This document shows positions 31,342 to 43,873 of a stretch of DNA of 64,000 nucleotides, in pieces. The notes below the pieces were generated by a model. The model made no database searches. It was not told the origin of the DNA and saw only the letters and a list, made by a program, of their open reading frames with translations. Position 1 is the first letter of the stretch. Each line of letters begins with the position of its first letter. The stretch covers positions 2,108,001 through 2,172,000 of the forward strand of contig QYRS01000001.1 of assembly GCA_006503535.1 (NCBI GenBank), written 5' to 3'. The translations under genes were made by a program, and so were the position numbers. The DNA is from Arthrinium phaeospermum (taxonomy: Eukaryota > Ascomycota > Sordariomycetes > Amphisphaeriales > Apiosporaceae).

Positions 31342-33478
31342 TCAAGCATCCTCTAGAATCACCTCCGAAGCCTTCTGCCCCACCATAACCGTCGCCAACA
31401 CCGGAAACGCCCCCGGCTGCCTGGGAAACACACTCGCATCCACCACCCGCAGCCCCCGGACCCCGCGCACCCGGAACCGCGAATCCAGCACCGCGCGCGG
31501 ATCTACCTCGTCCTCGTCCCCATCCACGCCAAAATCCCCAGCGCCAATGCGACAAGTCCCCACGGCGTGGTGCCCAAAAGCCTGGGCCCGCACCCAAGTC
31601 GCATCCTGCTCCCGCACGCGGCAATACCCACTCCGCAGCACCCCCGCCGGACAAGGCGGCTCGACCGGCGTCACCGGCCCAAAGGGAGGGGGCACGGCTG
31701 CGAAGACCCGCCGGACGAAGGCGACGGTGTCCAGCATGGCCCCCACGTCCGCGTCATCGTCGAGGCCGCCGGGGAAGTGCTCGAAGTTGATAGCCGGCGG
31801 CACCGTCGGGTCGCGGCTCGTGATGCGCACGCCCGCTTTATCCGAGGGCGGCCGGGGCGACATGCGCACCATGCTGCGCGAGACGGCGTTGGGCGGGTCC
31901 GTGAACAGGCCGGGGTCGGTCTGGTTCGTGCGCGGCCAGAAGCCGCGGAAGGTGGTCGGGGGCGAGAAGGTCAGCATGTCGCGGCGGCCGTCGGGGCTGT
32001 GCGGGGTCCGGAGCAGGGCGCACTCGCTGTTTCCCTGGGGGCCCGCGTAGGGGCCCTCGCCGCGCCGCCAGGCGGCGACGCAGGGGTCGGCGGGGAGGCC
32101 GAAGGTGCAGTTTGCTGCGGCGGGGTCCGGGGCCGTGGTGAAGTTGGCGGGGCCGTGGCCGACGACGGGGAGTTCTTGGTTGTCTTGCAGGTTGCGCCCG
32201 ACGCCCGGGACGTGGGCTACGACTGGGATGCCGAGGGAGCTCAGGTGTTGGCGGTCGCCGATGCCGCTCAGTTGCAACAGCTGGGGCGAGTTGAAGGCAC
32301 CGCCCGATATGATGACTTCTTTGCGCGCGTAGGCACGCTTCAAGGTGCCCTTGGGTGGGTTCTTCGCATCATGGTCCCAAGAAGCGCCGTAGACCATAGC
32401 GCCCTCGAGAAACTCGACGCCGATAGCTCGCGACTTGTGATCCCTCCCATCATTGCCAAAGAGAACACGAGTGGCAAGGGACTCCAGCTGAAGCTTGAGA
32501 CGGTATCGACTTGAACCGTCTTTCCTTTTGGCGTTCAAGGTGGACAAGATCAAGTCTCGAGGCGACCAACGCTTTCCATGTTCCGTGGTGTGGATGGGCA
32601 GCCCAAAAGAGCCAGTGGAGAAGTCTCTCCTGGGGCTTTCGAAGTTCGGGTCTTTACCCAGGAGTGGCAGCAACTCTTTCCCGCCGATTGGACTGTCAGC
32701 ACGTCCGAGCAGATCACTTGCCAATGATCCCAGAAATGACAGCGCTCCGGGACTCCTCTTATAGTAACTCGGCGACCCTAGTTGGGTGTCCATGAAGCCA
32801 TCAAAGCCGTGCCCCTGTGTGCCACGCGGTAAGTAATGATTTCTCTCCACTTTCTCAAAGATTGTTCTCATATTTCCTGAGCTATGCGGTCTGTCAGATG
32901 GAGTGTCATCCAAGCAGCTGCATTGTTTCTACTCACGACCATGAATCATCACCAGTGACATCCGCCACGTAGTCCCAGTCCGCATCGTTGGGCAGAAACG
33001 TCCCCATGGCGTTGACAACGGCACTGCCTCCCAACGTGGCGCCGCGAGGGTAGTACACCCCATTCAACTTGGCATCTTTGGGCGCCCGGGCCCCGCTACC
33101 GACCCAGTACGACCCGTTGGGCAAGGTCCAGGTCAGATGGTTGTTCTGAAGCTCCTGTTCCCGGTCGTCGCCGAAATGCTGGACGAAGAAGTGCCACCTG
33201 AGCGCGTCGGTAGCCGGGTACGACAGCGCCGCGATGGTGGTCGAGAGGTCGTCGCTGGCGTCGCGGCCGGCTTCGATCAGCATCACGCTGTGACCTGCCA
33301 GGGCCAAGTTGCTCGCGACCACGCCCCCGCCGGGCCCGCTGCCGACGACGATGTAGTCATAGGTACCAGGGCTGCCAGTGGTCTCGTTACCTTTGCGGGT
33401 ATGAGGATGACCATCAACGTACCCAAACAGAGTAGACGAAGTTAGCAAAAGCAGATTACGGAGACTGAAAAGCATCAT
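31342..33478 (-). CDS. Secreted GMC-family FAD oxidoreductase
   Basis: Exon 1 (33478-32937) and exon 2 (32890-31342) join in frame across an intron with GTGAGT, CTGAC and CAG, giving 696 residues. A signal peptide (MMLFSLRNLLLLTSSTLFGYVDG) precedes the dinucleotide-binding motif VVGSGPGGG at residues about 44-52. GMC signature 1 is seen as YPRGATLGGSAVVNAM, and signature 2 as SGGAFNSPQLLQLSG. Near the C-terminus HHAVGTCRIG carries the expected catalytic His. The second catalytic position, usually His or Asn near the end, lies in PRQPGAFPVLATVM and is not clearly His or Asn. Secreted fungal members oxidise alcohols or sugars and can supply hydrogen peroxide for lignocellulose breakdown; others serve specialised metabolism. 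The substrate cannot be told. The neighbouring GH32 gene points the same way but does not imply joint function. Confidence 0.88.
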
Positions 33479-34440
33479 GTTGATTTGATTCGAATCTGTT
33501 GCAGGCTATACACGAGAAATAGAGCTTAGGCACAATGGGACGCTGTCCTTGCGCGGTCCGGGCTCTTAAGTATCCGCATGGTGCATAGGCGAGGCAGTCC
33601 CTCGAGCACACCATGTCTCACTCACCTTGCCTATACAAGTGCCCATATTCAGGAGAACCAAAGTCGAGTGTTCCATGTGCCATTGAGTCTACGCCACCCA
33701 CGTGTTGACGTTACCATGCACCAGCGGATAGAAAATCATCCTGCAATGGTCGGCACCTTTACCCCTTAAGCGAATCCCTTGGCTCGGCTGTCAGGCATGG
33801 CTGGGGTCACCAAAGGGATACCTGTCCAATTGGCCAATCACCGGTCAGATCTCCGCGCAGGGTACCGATACAGATTGCCATAGCACCATAAATAACCCCA
33901 TATCAAGATTTCTTAGTCATAGTATGCAGCGTGGCCCGATTCAAAATCTCTGCTTCGTCGCGTTTCAAGGGACGCAAGGGAGACTCCAAAATAGCAGAGC
34001 GGGAATTGGGGATTCATGCTCCAGACGGTGTAATACGGTACACGGGCCGCTGTAATGAGGAGGTGGTGATTCACCTTTCATGTGGTCAGCGCCCTCATGC
34101 ACGAATGTTGCAGTGCAATGTCCAATCTGGACCGGGATGCAACCACTCCGGGAAATATTGCTTCTTGCATTCGCCTAGAGCCTTAATGGGCTTGCGTGGA
34201 AGCGCCACCGCATGCTGACTGAATGATGACGAACAATGACCTCACTAAATGACTGCATAACATAAGGGGGTGATTATTCTCATTGGTCAAGACCGGCTCC
34301 TTGCTCACCACGGCTCAAAACCAGGAGCCATCAACCCAGTAAACTATACAACCTCGTGATACTCTGCTGCAACCATAGAAGTGTTTCTCGCCCTTGGAGC
34401 CCAGCAGCTAACACTGACCGTGCTCACCCAGTCAAACTGC
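33479..34440. other. Intergenic region
   Basis: Contains the presumed promoter of the GMC gene on its left. A 95-codon open frame at 33931-34218 has no recognised content and no splice context, so I do not call it. Confidence 0.4.
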
Positions 34441-35865
34441 TTACTGATTCGAAAATGCCCGCATGCTCTGCTGATACCGAAACTTTGAAGCAGATCTTGC
34501 CAGATCCCCCGATCTGACAGACCCGGCATCATTATAGCTCACGTCCACCTTTGTCGTCTTCCATATATTGTAGCCCTCAAACAATGCCCCCTCGTCGTCA
34601 CTATCGCCACCACCACCACCACCAACCCCCTTGGAATACAGGGGAGAACACGGATAGCTAGCCTGGGGACTGGCCGGCAGGTCCTTGAGGATGATCGTGC
34701 CGCCGCCGAATGTCCGGATGACGTGCGACGAAGTCGGCTTACTGCTAGCCAGGCTTTTGACGTCCCCGCGCCGGAAGAAAAGGGGGCTTTGGTGCTTCCG
34801 GCCACTGCTGCTGCTGCTCGTGAGCTTCGCGAAGAAGTTTGGGAACCACTTCTTCAGCAGCGACGACAGCGCGGGGATGGAGGCGCAGATGATGGCCAGG
34901 TTGCACTCGACGGTCGAGTAGACGAAGCGGATGTCGTACGAGAAGTCGGGCTTCTGGAACAGGCCGCCGTAGTGGTACTCGATGAGCCAGAACAGGCGCA
35001 AGATGCTGACGATGCTGACACTGATGCACAGTGGGGGAGTCATGTTAGCGTTATCTCCTACTAGGGTTTGGCTTTCGCCCCCGGGCTGGATGAGGGTAGC
35101 TCACATGATGCCGAGCGTAAGAACCAACGTTAGACCCATCTTCAGTCGCCTGGGCATCTGCAGCCCGACGACGATCTTGATCGGCAACATCACCACGAGG
35201 ATGTCGGTCAGCACAGTGATGGACGAGGTGATGATGTACTGCAGGCCTTCGTTGTTGCAGTGACCCGAGACATCGCGATGCCAGTATTTGCGCACCGGCA
35301 CGCACGTCAACACCGAGACCATGAATACGGACACCATGAGCAGGATGTTGGAGATGTTCAGCAGGTGGATGGACCACCGGATGCCGGGCTTGTGTCCCCC
35401 GAGTCGCAGCAGGAAGAACAGTACGGAAGATTTGACGAGGCCGAGCTGCGGATTGTACAGCATGATGACCACGTAGGCCCAGATTTGGCTCCAGGGGCGG
35501 TCCATGGGCTGGAGAGGCATCTGCCAGGTGTGGACGCCGATGTAGTTCATTTTCATCATGACGTAGTTGCAGCCGGCTTCGGCCACAGCCGTTGTCTGAT
35601 AAAGGGTCAGACATGATAGAAATACTGCCGTTGAGACTGTTAGTCTCGTCGTGGGAACACGTACCATGGCTGCAACAATGAATCCATCATCCCATCCAAA
35701 CGTCCTAGCAGAGAAACGACTGTATACTCGAAGAGAGACCACTGCAAGCGAGAGTGCTGGAAAGAAGAAGACCACGAAGAACCCAATCTGCTGCAATGCG
35801 GTCGTTGGATAGGTCGAGAGGTCCGTGGACTCGGTCGTCAGATGGCCATCAGGTATCAAAGCCAT
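34441..35865 (-). CDS. SAT4/rhodopsin-like seven-span membrane protein (PTH11-related group)
   Basis: Start placed at 35865 (context GACCATGG). Exons join across intron 1, which lies after GFIVAAM (GTACGT...TATCAG), and intron 2, which has a CGCTAAC branch and follows LVLTLGI. Membrane spans are visible at IGFFVVFFFPALSLAVVSL, at AYVVIMLYNPQLGLVKSSVL, at LLMVSVFMVSVLTCVP and at ITVLTDILVVMLPIKIV, with others between. The order, including WDDGFIVAA after span 1 and LPIK with MPRRLKMGL after span 6, is that of the fungal SAT4/rhodopsin-like domain family. The cytoplasmic tail of about 150 residues carries a Gly run and DSDDEGALFEGYNIWKTT. Relatives include PTH11-type receptors of plant-associated fungi, but no CFEM domain is seen here, so a receptor role is inference. 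Confidence 0.8.
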
Positions 35866-37076
35866 GGTCCGCCGAGATTGAGGAAAAATCCATTGAAGCC
35901 CAAGAAATCCGTTTGTTGAACATTCAGCCCAGGATTTGGTCAACTGAAATCACAGTCCAAAGTTGGCACTCAGCATGTTGGAAACTTCAAATTGGGAGAG
36001 CGCAATCAGTTATATTGGTCTATCTAGGCTGTGAGGCGACCCATCAACCATGGCCAGCAGTGGGAGCAAACATCAAACTTCCATGATCTGGCGTTACTCA
36101 AGTAATCATGTTGTGGCTTCAACTGCAATTTCAATCCGGGCGCATCTGCGGTTCTTATTGTCTTCGGCATCGGCTCGGTGCATCAAGATGTGAGAGGAAC
36201 CCGGTCCCATTTCGCAGTGGAAATGAAACAGATAATGAAAAACACCGAACCCGTCGGGAGCGTAAAGCGTGGGAGCTTCTAGTTGCATATTTTCCCCGGG
36301 ATCTCATAGGGTCGCGGGCGAGTGGATGATGCGTTATCAGATATCACCTCAAGCCACTGCGCTTCCAGGTGGTGCACAATTGGACACTCCTCCACATCTT
36401 CCCCGGATATCTGCATGGACGACAGGGGTAGCGATTGGAGAATGGGCATGTAATCTTGGCTAAAGGTCCGGCTGTAACATCCGACCTGTATGCGACCAGA
36501 TGTCGTGTAACCCTGGCGCATCTGTTGGTGAAAACGACCTTGGAAGCTAGAATTGTCATCCAGCTGCCCGAGTACCCGTGGTCGGCAGAAGTAAATGACA
36601 AAAGGTCGAGTACATCGGGTAATGTTACCCACTTGTGAAGGGTTTCGCGTAAAGCTCCCCACCGATTTCTCGGCACCTGTTTCCCAGCATTTTCATGACG
36701 GCTCGCGATAGGTGTAGCAAACGCCGAATTTGTGGTTTCTGGACCCATTCTCTGGCCACATAGGTACACAACACTGGGTGGGCCACAGTTAGCAGAACTC
36801 CCATGCCACGAAGTATGGAATAAAACCAAATTCGTTCAGTATGTCCGCTTATTCTCCGTCTCAGAGATCTGCTAAGATCAGTGGACGCCACTGCTTAATG
36901 AAGACAAGCCACGATTGCCGAATGACAAAGGGACACCTAGCGAACGGATGACAAAGCATGGCATCTGCTACTGACTAGTATGTTTATTATCTCAAGGTGC
37001 TATATACGGAGTCCTGTCGTTTTGTATGCCAATTACAGGAGTGAAAATGGCGTCGTACAATAACATAGGGTCCCTC
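35866..37076. other. Intergenic region
   Basis: Open frames (for example 36829-36344 on the minus strand) show no domain. It holds the presumed promoter of the SAT4-like gene on its left. Confidence 0.35.
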
Positions 37077-39437
37077 CTACTGAGTAGAATCGTCTGTACG
37101 ATACAAGCCATCTTTCAGGAAGACCGGGTGGTTACTGTCCAAAGTGACCTGTCCTTTCATAGCCCTCGACCTCTGATGCAAGTCGTGGGGGCTTTGAAAC
37201 CCGTGAGTGTGCTCATTGGTCCAGCCCTCCAGACCGTAGAACAGGAGCGGCAAACTGGAAGATTTCCAGACTATGAGGAGTATACGGTCAACAACTGAGA
37301 TTCTTTCGGTAGGGAGAAGCAGGGCAGGCTTACCTTGCACACCGTGGGACTTGGAGTTGATCATGACGGTGATCAGCAGCACCAGGGAAAGGACCGAGAC
37401 CGCGATGGGCAGCGCCAGCCATTTCCACTCTATATGAATATACGTCTCGTTGACGAACGTGGTCCCCTCGAGGGTGGTGATGTTATTCTGGTCGTTGCGC
37501 ATCGAGTTGGTCATGCTGTCCGCGATCTGCCCCACCATGGTCGTCAGGTTGTCCGCATTGTACATGGCCAGGCCGAACGAAGGCGCCATCCTCCCGCCGT
37601 AGCCCGGCTGGTAGGTCCCGACGTTCAGGACCACGGTGCTGTTGAGGATGTCCCTCATGTACATGCCGAGGTTCAGGTGGTCGAACCAGTTCATCGTGTA
37701 GTTGGGCCCGAAGGTCTGGCCGTCGGCGTACGCCTGCATGGTGAAGAGGAAGTGGCTGCTTTGCGGGGGGTCGAGGAAGAACTGGTGGCTGGAGATGTGC
37801 ATGATGGCTTCATCCACGGCCCCGATGTCTGTCTTGCTGTTGTGCACTGTGATGTTGTTGTATGTTTTCATACAGTAGGCCAGCATGCACTGGTTGACAT
37901 GGGATGGTTTCGTGGGTCTGGCATTGTTACCTTTAAAGAGGCTCTTGTCCAGCTTGAGCGCCGTGAAGGCCGCGAGGACCGCAGGTTCGCCATACCCTGT
38001 CACCTGGGTGACCATGCTGGGTGTGGCGGGCCCGCTCGAAGAGTTCCATACGTCGGCGTACGACCCAGCCGCATCGCTGGAAACGCTCCAAGTGAAGTTG
38101 CTCGGCGGCAGGAGTTGACGCGGAACAGTCGTATTGCAGACGGTGGCGCCCGATTTCTTATCCTGGCGGCAGGTTGTGTTGGTTCTGTCTACCACGTCCT
38201 GGGATCCATTTCGAGTCAGTGTCTTGTTCCAGGAATGTCCACATGTAAGGTGCTCAGAGGTAGCTTTAGGCGCCTCGGCCTATAGACAGCTCTCCTACTG
38301 GCACCACAGTTGATCAAGTCGCTTACCTCACACGTGCTGCAGATGCCAAGTGTACTAACGGGCGGGAAGGTACAGTTCGAAGTAGGGCAAGTGAGGTCAA
38401 ATCTAGGGGCAACACCAAATGCGGCAGAGATGACAGCACTCTGCAATTGAAATGGCGCGTTCTGGGCTGCGGCTCGATGGTCAGTCCATGAACCAAGTTA
38501 CAAGGCAGCCTTCAAACCTACCGACGGGATATGGGGGACCATGGTTTTGGGTGATCGACGTGCCAACCTCATAGAAATGTGCCAGATTGATCGAAGCAGC
38601 CGGGCCATGCAATGACGGCGTCGCCTGGGTAGGGAAGGTGAAGACCAACTGTGCGAACGGGTCGATCACGAGCGCGGCAATGGTCAACAGCGAAGCCGAC
38701 GAAGCCAGGAGCGCTGCGGTCTTCATCCGGAACATCAGCTGCAGCGCGCCCCACGGGCCCCTGGATCCGGCATCAAACAACTGCGGGCGAGTTAGTGATG
38801 CTGCTAAGCTGTGCTAGTTCCCGACCGGCGTGATGAAGCACAAGCCACTTACCTGGATATCGCTCAGGGTCCGGGGCGCCGTGGCGAAATGCACCCATCG
38901 AAGCTGCCCGATGACCTCGGCGAGCACCAGGAGGCACGACGACTTGGCCAGTGTCGTGATGAAGGAGATGACGGCGTTGGGGGAGATCATGAGAGCCCAG
39001 CCGTCCAGGCGCTTGCCGTCCTCGTTGAGCAGCACGATCACGATGACGGCTAAGCATACAAGGCTAAAAGCCGAGGCCATCAGCTCCCACATCCAGAGAC
39101 TCGGGATCCTCGTGCCTTTGGGTGCCCGCAGCTTCCTGTCATCTCCCGGGTTCTCACCATTGGGAACTGGGTTGGACCTCGTATCTCCAAACTGGTCATA
39201 ACCAGGTAGATCATGTAGTGGGAGATTGTCGGTATAAACTGCATTTTTGGGCTGGTTGGGGTCGTGAGGATACTGATATGCTGATTCCTGGCCGTCAACT
39301 GGCCAGTAGCTGGCCGACATGGTCGGTTTCTGTGCTGCATGATTGTCGGTCATGTGTGACTCATGGAGCTGCTCGTCGCCTTGCGCATGAATGCGATTCG
39401 ACGAATAGTCGTCGACTGGCTGGTAGTTAGTAGACAT
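37077..39437 (-). CDS. DUF3176-type fungal membrane protein
   Basis: Start at ATG 39437 (MSTNYQPVDDYSSNRIHAQ). Residues 1-110 are hydrophilic. Then comes LWMWELMASAFSLVCLAVIV, a first span after a W-x-W-E motif, and a second span near NAVISFITTLAKSSCLLVL, both typical of DUF3176. An intron at about 38848-38781 leads to a third span (AALLASSASLLTIAALVID) with the family-like DPFAQ. Two more introns, at about 38523-38467 and 38325-38215, separate the Cys-containing extracellular part (CPTSNCTFPPVSTLGICSTC) and a long loop with several N-glycosylation sites. The last span is WLALPIAVSVLSLVLLITVM, followed by VWKSSSLPLLFYGLEGW. A 39-base GTAAGC...CAG intron near 37294-37332 may or may not be spliced, since it keeps the frame. 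The function of the family is unknown. Confidence 0.8.
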
Positions 39438-41047
39438 GTCCTCAAAGAGTTGACGACCGCCTGTCGCAAGTATAATGGTAAGTAGATAGGAAGTTTGGAA
39501 TCTGTACCACCCCCCTCGGTTCTGCAAACTTGGCGAGACAACACCAGTAAAAAGCAAATCAGGGACCGAATCAGATCCTCTTAGCGGTTGCTATTTTGGT
39601 ATAGTCTGGCCACAATTGTATGCGCTGCTCGTATGTAATAGGCTGCGGTGCGCCCAGGTCCGCATCAGCACTAATACCAAGGGGCCTATCGTGGTCAAGG
39701 ATCTCTTTCAGCTAAGTATTACACCAGACGGTAGTAGGTTAGGTAGGTGGCGTCAGCCAGCCGTCGGTTCCACCAAGCCACGAGCTTCACATGAACCTCC
39801 GCCACGCGCCATTTGCCGACAGCGACAGAGGATTATATTTGAGAAAACGAATGTCGAGATGTTGCCAAGTCCCAAGGTTAAACTTATGGCCTCGGCGGCT
39901 CTGAAATATCGAATGTATGCAGTGAATTGCATACATGTAGCACTCAGTGGTACGGAATGTGTGGTTGCCAGGCGCTGGGGCCAGGGGCCTAGAGTCTGGA
40001 GCCGACAGCAGGCAGGGAGGGCCCCTCGCCTAATTTCAGGTGTTCTCCATTAATAGTGATATGTCCATGCTCTTGCGTGGTGCATGGCATGATAGACCTC
40101 ACAGCATTGGATGTTATCTTTTTTCGTCTTTTTTTCCCCTCCTCCATTTTCCAAGAAGCAGCCAGGCGCAGCAGACACCACCCTGGCATCGTGGATATGA
40201 ATGGTTTGCACGGATGTTTAACTTGGCTCAATTGCTTGTTTTCCCAAGAGGCTAGGTACGGAGCAGTCTCGCAGTAAGCACTGAATCCACTTTTCGATCC
40301 GTTCCCACTACGCCTTTCCATCTCATCAGGCCAAAACATCTTGGATGAGCCAGATCGTCCAGGCGGGGTGCGACCGGTCGGCTTCAGTCCACTGTAAAAC
40401 TATTCCCGCCCCCCGTCTGGCACCGGCGCGTATGCGGCGCAAGGCTCACTAGGCAAATATAGGGCTGGGTGGATGGACATCGATGGCAATCTGGGTGTAA
40501 ATACGTGCTAGGTAGAGACGCTGGAGCCCAAAGCGTTCGCGCACACATGGGAGGTAGGCGTACCTATCAGATATGGAACCATCAGCCTGGAAGCGAGCGT
40601 GCAACGAAGGCGAAATGCTCTGTCCGTCTGCAACGGGACAAATCCCCGCCCTCCACACATTTCGAGCATGAGTACTCAAGTATGAATAACAAGCCACAAA
40701 TTTGATAATGATCATTCGATCGTCTCTAGCATCCATCAGGTATTATTCTCGCATTTGAGCTGGCGATGCATGTCAGATTCTGAACCAAATTTGCAGGGTA
40801 CGGCGCAGCAACTAAGAAACCCGCGGGTTCATTTCCCCGCTAATGAGCCATGTCAGCATTGTGCTTTTTCTACCACCCGCTGTACGTGGTACGCTATCCG
40901 GTGGTCGGGCCCTAGCTCTGTCTAGCTGTACAAAGACAGACAGCATCGGGTTATGAGACTCATGTTTGCGGTTGCCCCATTGCAACAAGTCAAATGCGAC
41001 CGGCTAATCTACATATGCAGAGCAATGGCCAGTCGCAAAGAGAAATG
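39438..41047. other. Intergenic region
   Basis: No gene supported on either strand. Short overlapping frames near 40040-40340 and 40449-40736 have no recognised content. Confidence 0.35.
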
Positions 41048-41470
41048 ACCACTTACTTGGTTCGGCTTTTGGTGACGGATCCAGTTCTTGGTTTTGACTT
41101 GCAAGATGCCCAAAATCTGGGTTATGTAACGATTCAACAAGATTCCGACAACTCGACCGTCTTTCCCCAAGCAGCCGCGGCCGGGTAGATGTGGGTATCC
41201 GATATAGGGCGAAGGCAAGCTGCGGCTTGCTCTACCGAGACCTGCTCCTTGGGGATGTTGACGGTGCCGAACCAAGCCTTATGGGACGACTTATCAACTA
41301 ACAAAAACTTGGTGCACTTGTTGACTTGGAAACAATGTTCCCATTCACATCTTCTTCGAACGCCTCTCCCAGGCTCGTGAAACTTGCCAGGTCTTCGACC
41401 GTAACGGTTGCTGCATTATAAAGCGGACGGTTACTTCCTTCCGCCCTTACTCCGCGAGCCGCGAAAATGA
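41048..41470 (-). pseudogene. Relic resembling a fungal protein-kinase-like gene
   Basis: On the minus strand three pieces in different frames resemble a common group of fungal kinase-like proteins. Near 41420-41310 one frame reads VTVEDLASFTSLGEAFEED followed by GNIVSKSTS. Near 41285-41165 another reads AWFGTVNIPKEQVSVEQA and, later, PISDTHIYPAAAAW. Near 41185-41085 a third reads GCLGKDGRVVGILLNRY, which resembles the hinge part of a kinase N-lobe (GCxxxDGRIVGI...RY). The nucleotide-binding loop and Lys segment that should lie between HIYP and GC are missing, and the catalytic C-lobe is absent. So this is a decayed fragment, if the resemblance is right. The evidence is my memory of motif order only. 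Confidence 0.35.
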
Positions 41471-42296
41471 ATGAATCGTTGATCTTCAGCGGAATAAGTG
41501 TATATACTCACGAGAAAGTATGGTAGGCTCAAGAGGTCGTCTGGTTGTGTTCGAGTTATCGGGAGACTGTGGTGCTGCTGAAGTGGTGAAATGACAAGAG
41601 TGGGGGTAACTGACCCGATCTTCGAGCCTGTAGCTCTACTGTAAGTCCAAGGTTAGCTGCCAAGGTTTGCTGGTTCAAAGCTGCTGTCCTGTGCAACCGC
41701 ACCACCACCTTGTCCAACACTTCAAATCGTGCTTACATGCCTCAGGAAATAATACCAGGCTTATACCTATAGGTATAAAAAATCATCAATCGTGACAATG
41801 AGATGATGGAGATATGAATGATTTAAGCTTCCAATTGACTGATGAACTTGAGATTGCGCACAAGTTACTCGAGAATCATGCCTGAAGGTCGTGCGAGCTT
41901 GTCATACCAAATACCCAGCCTTGCCGGTGCATTTATGCCACAAGCCAATATTCGCCACATATCGATATTGCTTGCCTTCTTATGAAGTATTCCAATGCGC
42001 ATTGGGTGTTGACGTAGCGCATATCAATCCGTGTTGGGTATGAAGCATTTGACCGGATGTGCCTAAAACAGTGTACGTCGACCCATATCACTGCGCTACA
42101 CTGTCTCGATGTCAACAGCATATGTAATTTCGGAACTGGAGTTAAAGTATTAATGCTAATCTGGTCCGCAGCAGCGACAATTGATGACTCTGTTTGCCCG
42201 CTATGATAAGTTCTACCAAAGTTTGACGCACTCCATGACCAGACAAGAGGATGAGGTCTAGTTTCCATCGACTCTAGTCCTTATTTACACGATTAT
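41471..42296. other. Intergenic region with an 18-bp perfect palindrome
   Basis: TTATACCTATAGGTATAA at 41761-41778 is a perfect palindrome. Nothing else stands out. Confidence 0.5.
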
Positions 42297-43125
42297 CTAC
42301 GACTTGCCGCTATCCTGGACAGACCAGTCAAGCTTGCTCACGCCGTCAGGATAGTTGCAGTTGAACTGTCCAGCAGCCGCGACAAGGCCGTCGTGAGTGT
42401 ATCGAGAGACGACATAATTTATCGCGTCTGCGGCATCTTGGTTTCCGATCCTGCGACAAGAGTATTGTTGGTTAATCTCAACGCCCAGCATTGGGTACAG
42501 AAACGCACGAGAATAATGATTGATACTAGGAGAGAGCATGCAGTAACTCACCAGACGTGTCCATTGAAGGTTTCAACGCCAGAGATGTAGAAGACGCAGG
42601 TTTTGTAAGAGGCAATACCCAGAGCGTAGCTGTCATAGTCCCACGTATCCCAATAACCCAGCTGTAAGGTCTTGAGATAGTCCGCAAGCACGCTGCAGTC
42701 CTTGCTGCGAGCGAAGTGGCCAGTATATGCGCCCGCTAGAATAATCTATCTCAGCAATGGCTGTATAAGGGCCAACAAAAGAATTCACCAAGTTTCTTGA
42801 CTGCTCAGATGAAGGTGACGCGTCGTCAAGTGCTGGAAAATGTATAGATCAAGCTGAATACTAATAGGGCGGGTATTAGGCACTTACGTTGAGGGATACG
42901 GTCACAGATAGACTGGGAATTGGGGGTAGGAACAAAGGTGGACTCAGGGGATTTGGCACCAGCTGTAGCATCAATTATAGTGCCATTGGCCGCCACGAGT
43001 CTGACGGTGACATCGGGGATTACAGTCTCGTTGTTGTCAACCCGAAGGGTATTTGAGGGGATTGAGACGCCTCGAGTATGGCCTGCTGAGGACAGCAAGG
43101 CCGCGAGGAAAGTAAAGGTGTGCAT
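42297..43125 (-). CDS. Secreted Hce2-domain (Ecp2-like) protein
   Basis: Three exons: 43125-42888, 42735-42552 and 42450-42297, joined in frame to 191 residues. Introns begin GTAAGT and GTGAGT and end TAG and CAG. A signal peptide (MHTFTFLAALLSSAG) is followed by a short Asn/Val-rich spacer. The Hce2-like domain starts at about residue 73 (ICDRI). It has the expected spaced cysteines (ICD, KDCSVL, YKTCVF and FNCNYP) and the family-like stretch IGNQDAADAINYVV, followed by the AAGQF box and, near the end, KLDWSV. Hce2 proteins are homologues of the Cladosporium Ecp2 effector; some act on plant hosts, others have no known role. I chose the two-intron model because inserting a small extra exon near 42840-42795 would break the frame. 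The domain call is good, the effector role is inference. Confidence 0.7.
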
Positions 43126-43873
43126 CTTGATGGTGGTTTTCCTTTGATTGCGTTGGTTGGTTTCTGTGGGGAGATGGCTTGGGAAATATTGTTTTGAGAT
43201 GTGAGGAATCCGGAGCAAGCCTGTTTGGCTGATGTGAAGGAAAAGTCAAGCGAGCTGCAGTTGGTAGTTTTATAGATGTCGTGGCTGTGGTGAATACAAG
43301 AGGCATGCATAGGTAGAATGATTTAATGTCACAATCTCTATATCGTGTCTGTTCAAGGTGACTGGGGATGAATCAAGAACACAGCGTATTCGTTGGGTAA
43401 GGGTGGAATGAATGGTTCATTTAATCTGGTTTAATGAACTGAACTACTCAAATGTTTTAGTCAGAGACTGGGGTATGTTGGTGTCTGCTTATACTATAAC
43501 TACTGTGAGATCAAGCTTTGTTGACGCAATCCAGACAAGATTGATAGAGTCGAGGCGAATAGTGAAGGACTTCAAACCTAAGGAATGCCTATCAGCGCTG
43601 TTGTTTTTAAGTATTTGCATAGAACGGTAAACAGTCCCAGACGTACCGAAAAGTGAATATAAAGTAGTTAACCATAACTTCAAGAAGTCAATTCAAGATG
43701 CCCCATCGTATTATATCGGAGAAAGGTGACCAGAACAAGGCATTTAGGGTATGTATAGCTCCGTGTCAACGAGACTGCAGACTTATTACCCAAGACTTTA
43801 CCGTATTCAATTCCAAAATCACTGCGTACTCTATTGTATACTCGCCTGGCGAAGTTTCACCGCCCCTATCCAA
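43126..43873. other. Intergenic region between divergent genes
   Basis: Presumed shared promoter region of the Hce2-like gene and the rightward hypothetical gene. No site is recognised. Confidence 0.4.

Noticed and set aside
31253..32514. Plus-strand frames of 265 and 315 codons opposite the GMC gene
   Set aside because: Antisense shadows of a GC-rich gene with clear FAD and GMC signatures.
42795..42840. Extra small exon in the Hce2-like gene
   Set aside because: Including it puts the Hce2 domain out of frame; direct joining of exon 1 to 42735 keeps the frame and the cysteine pattern.
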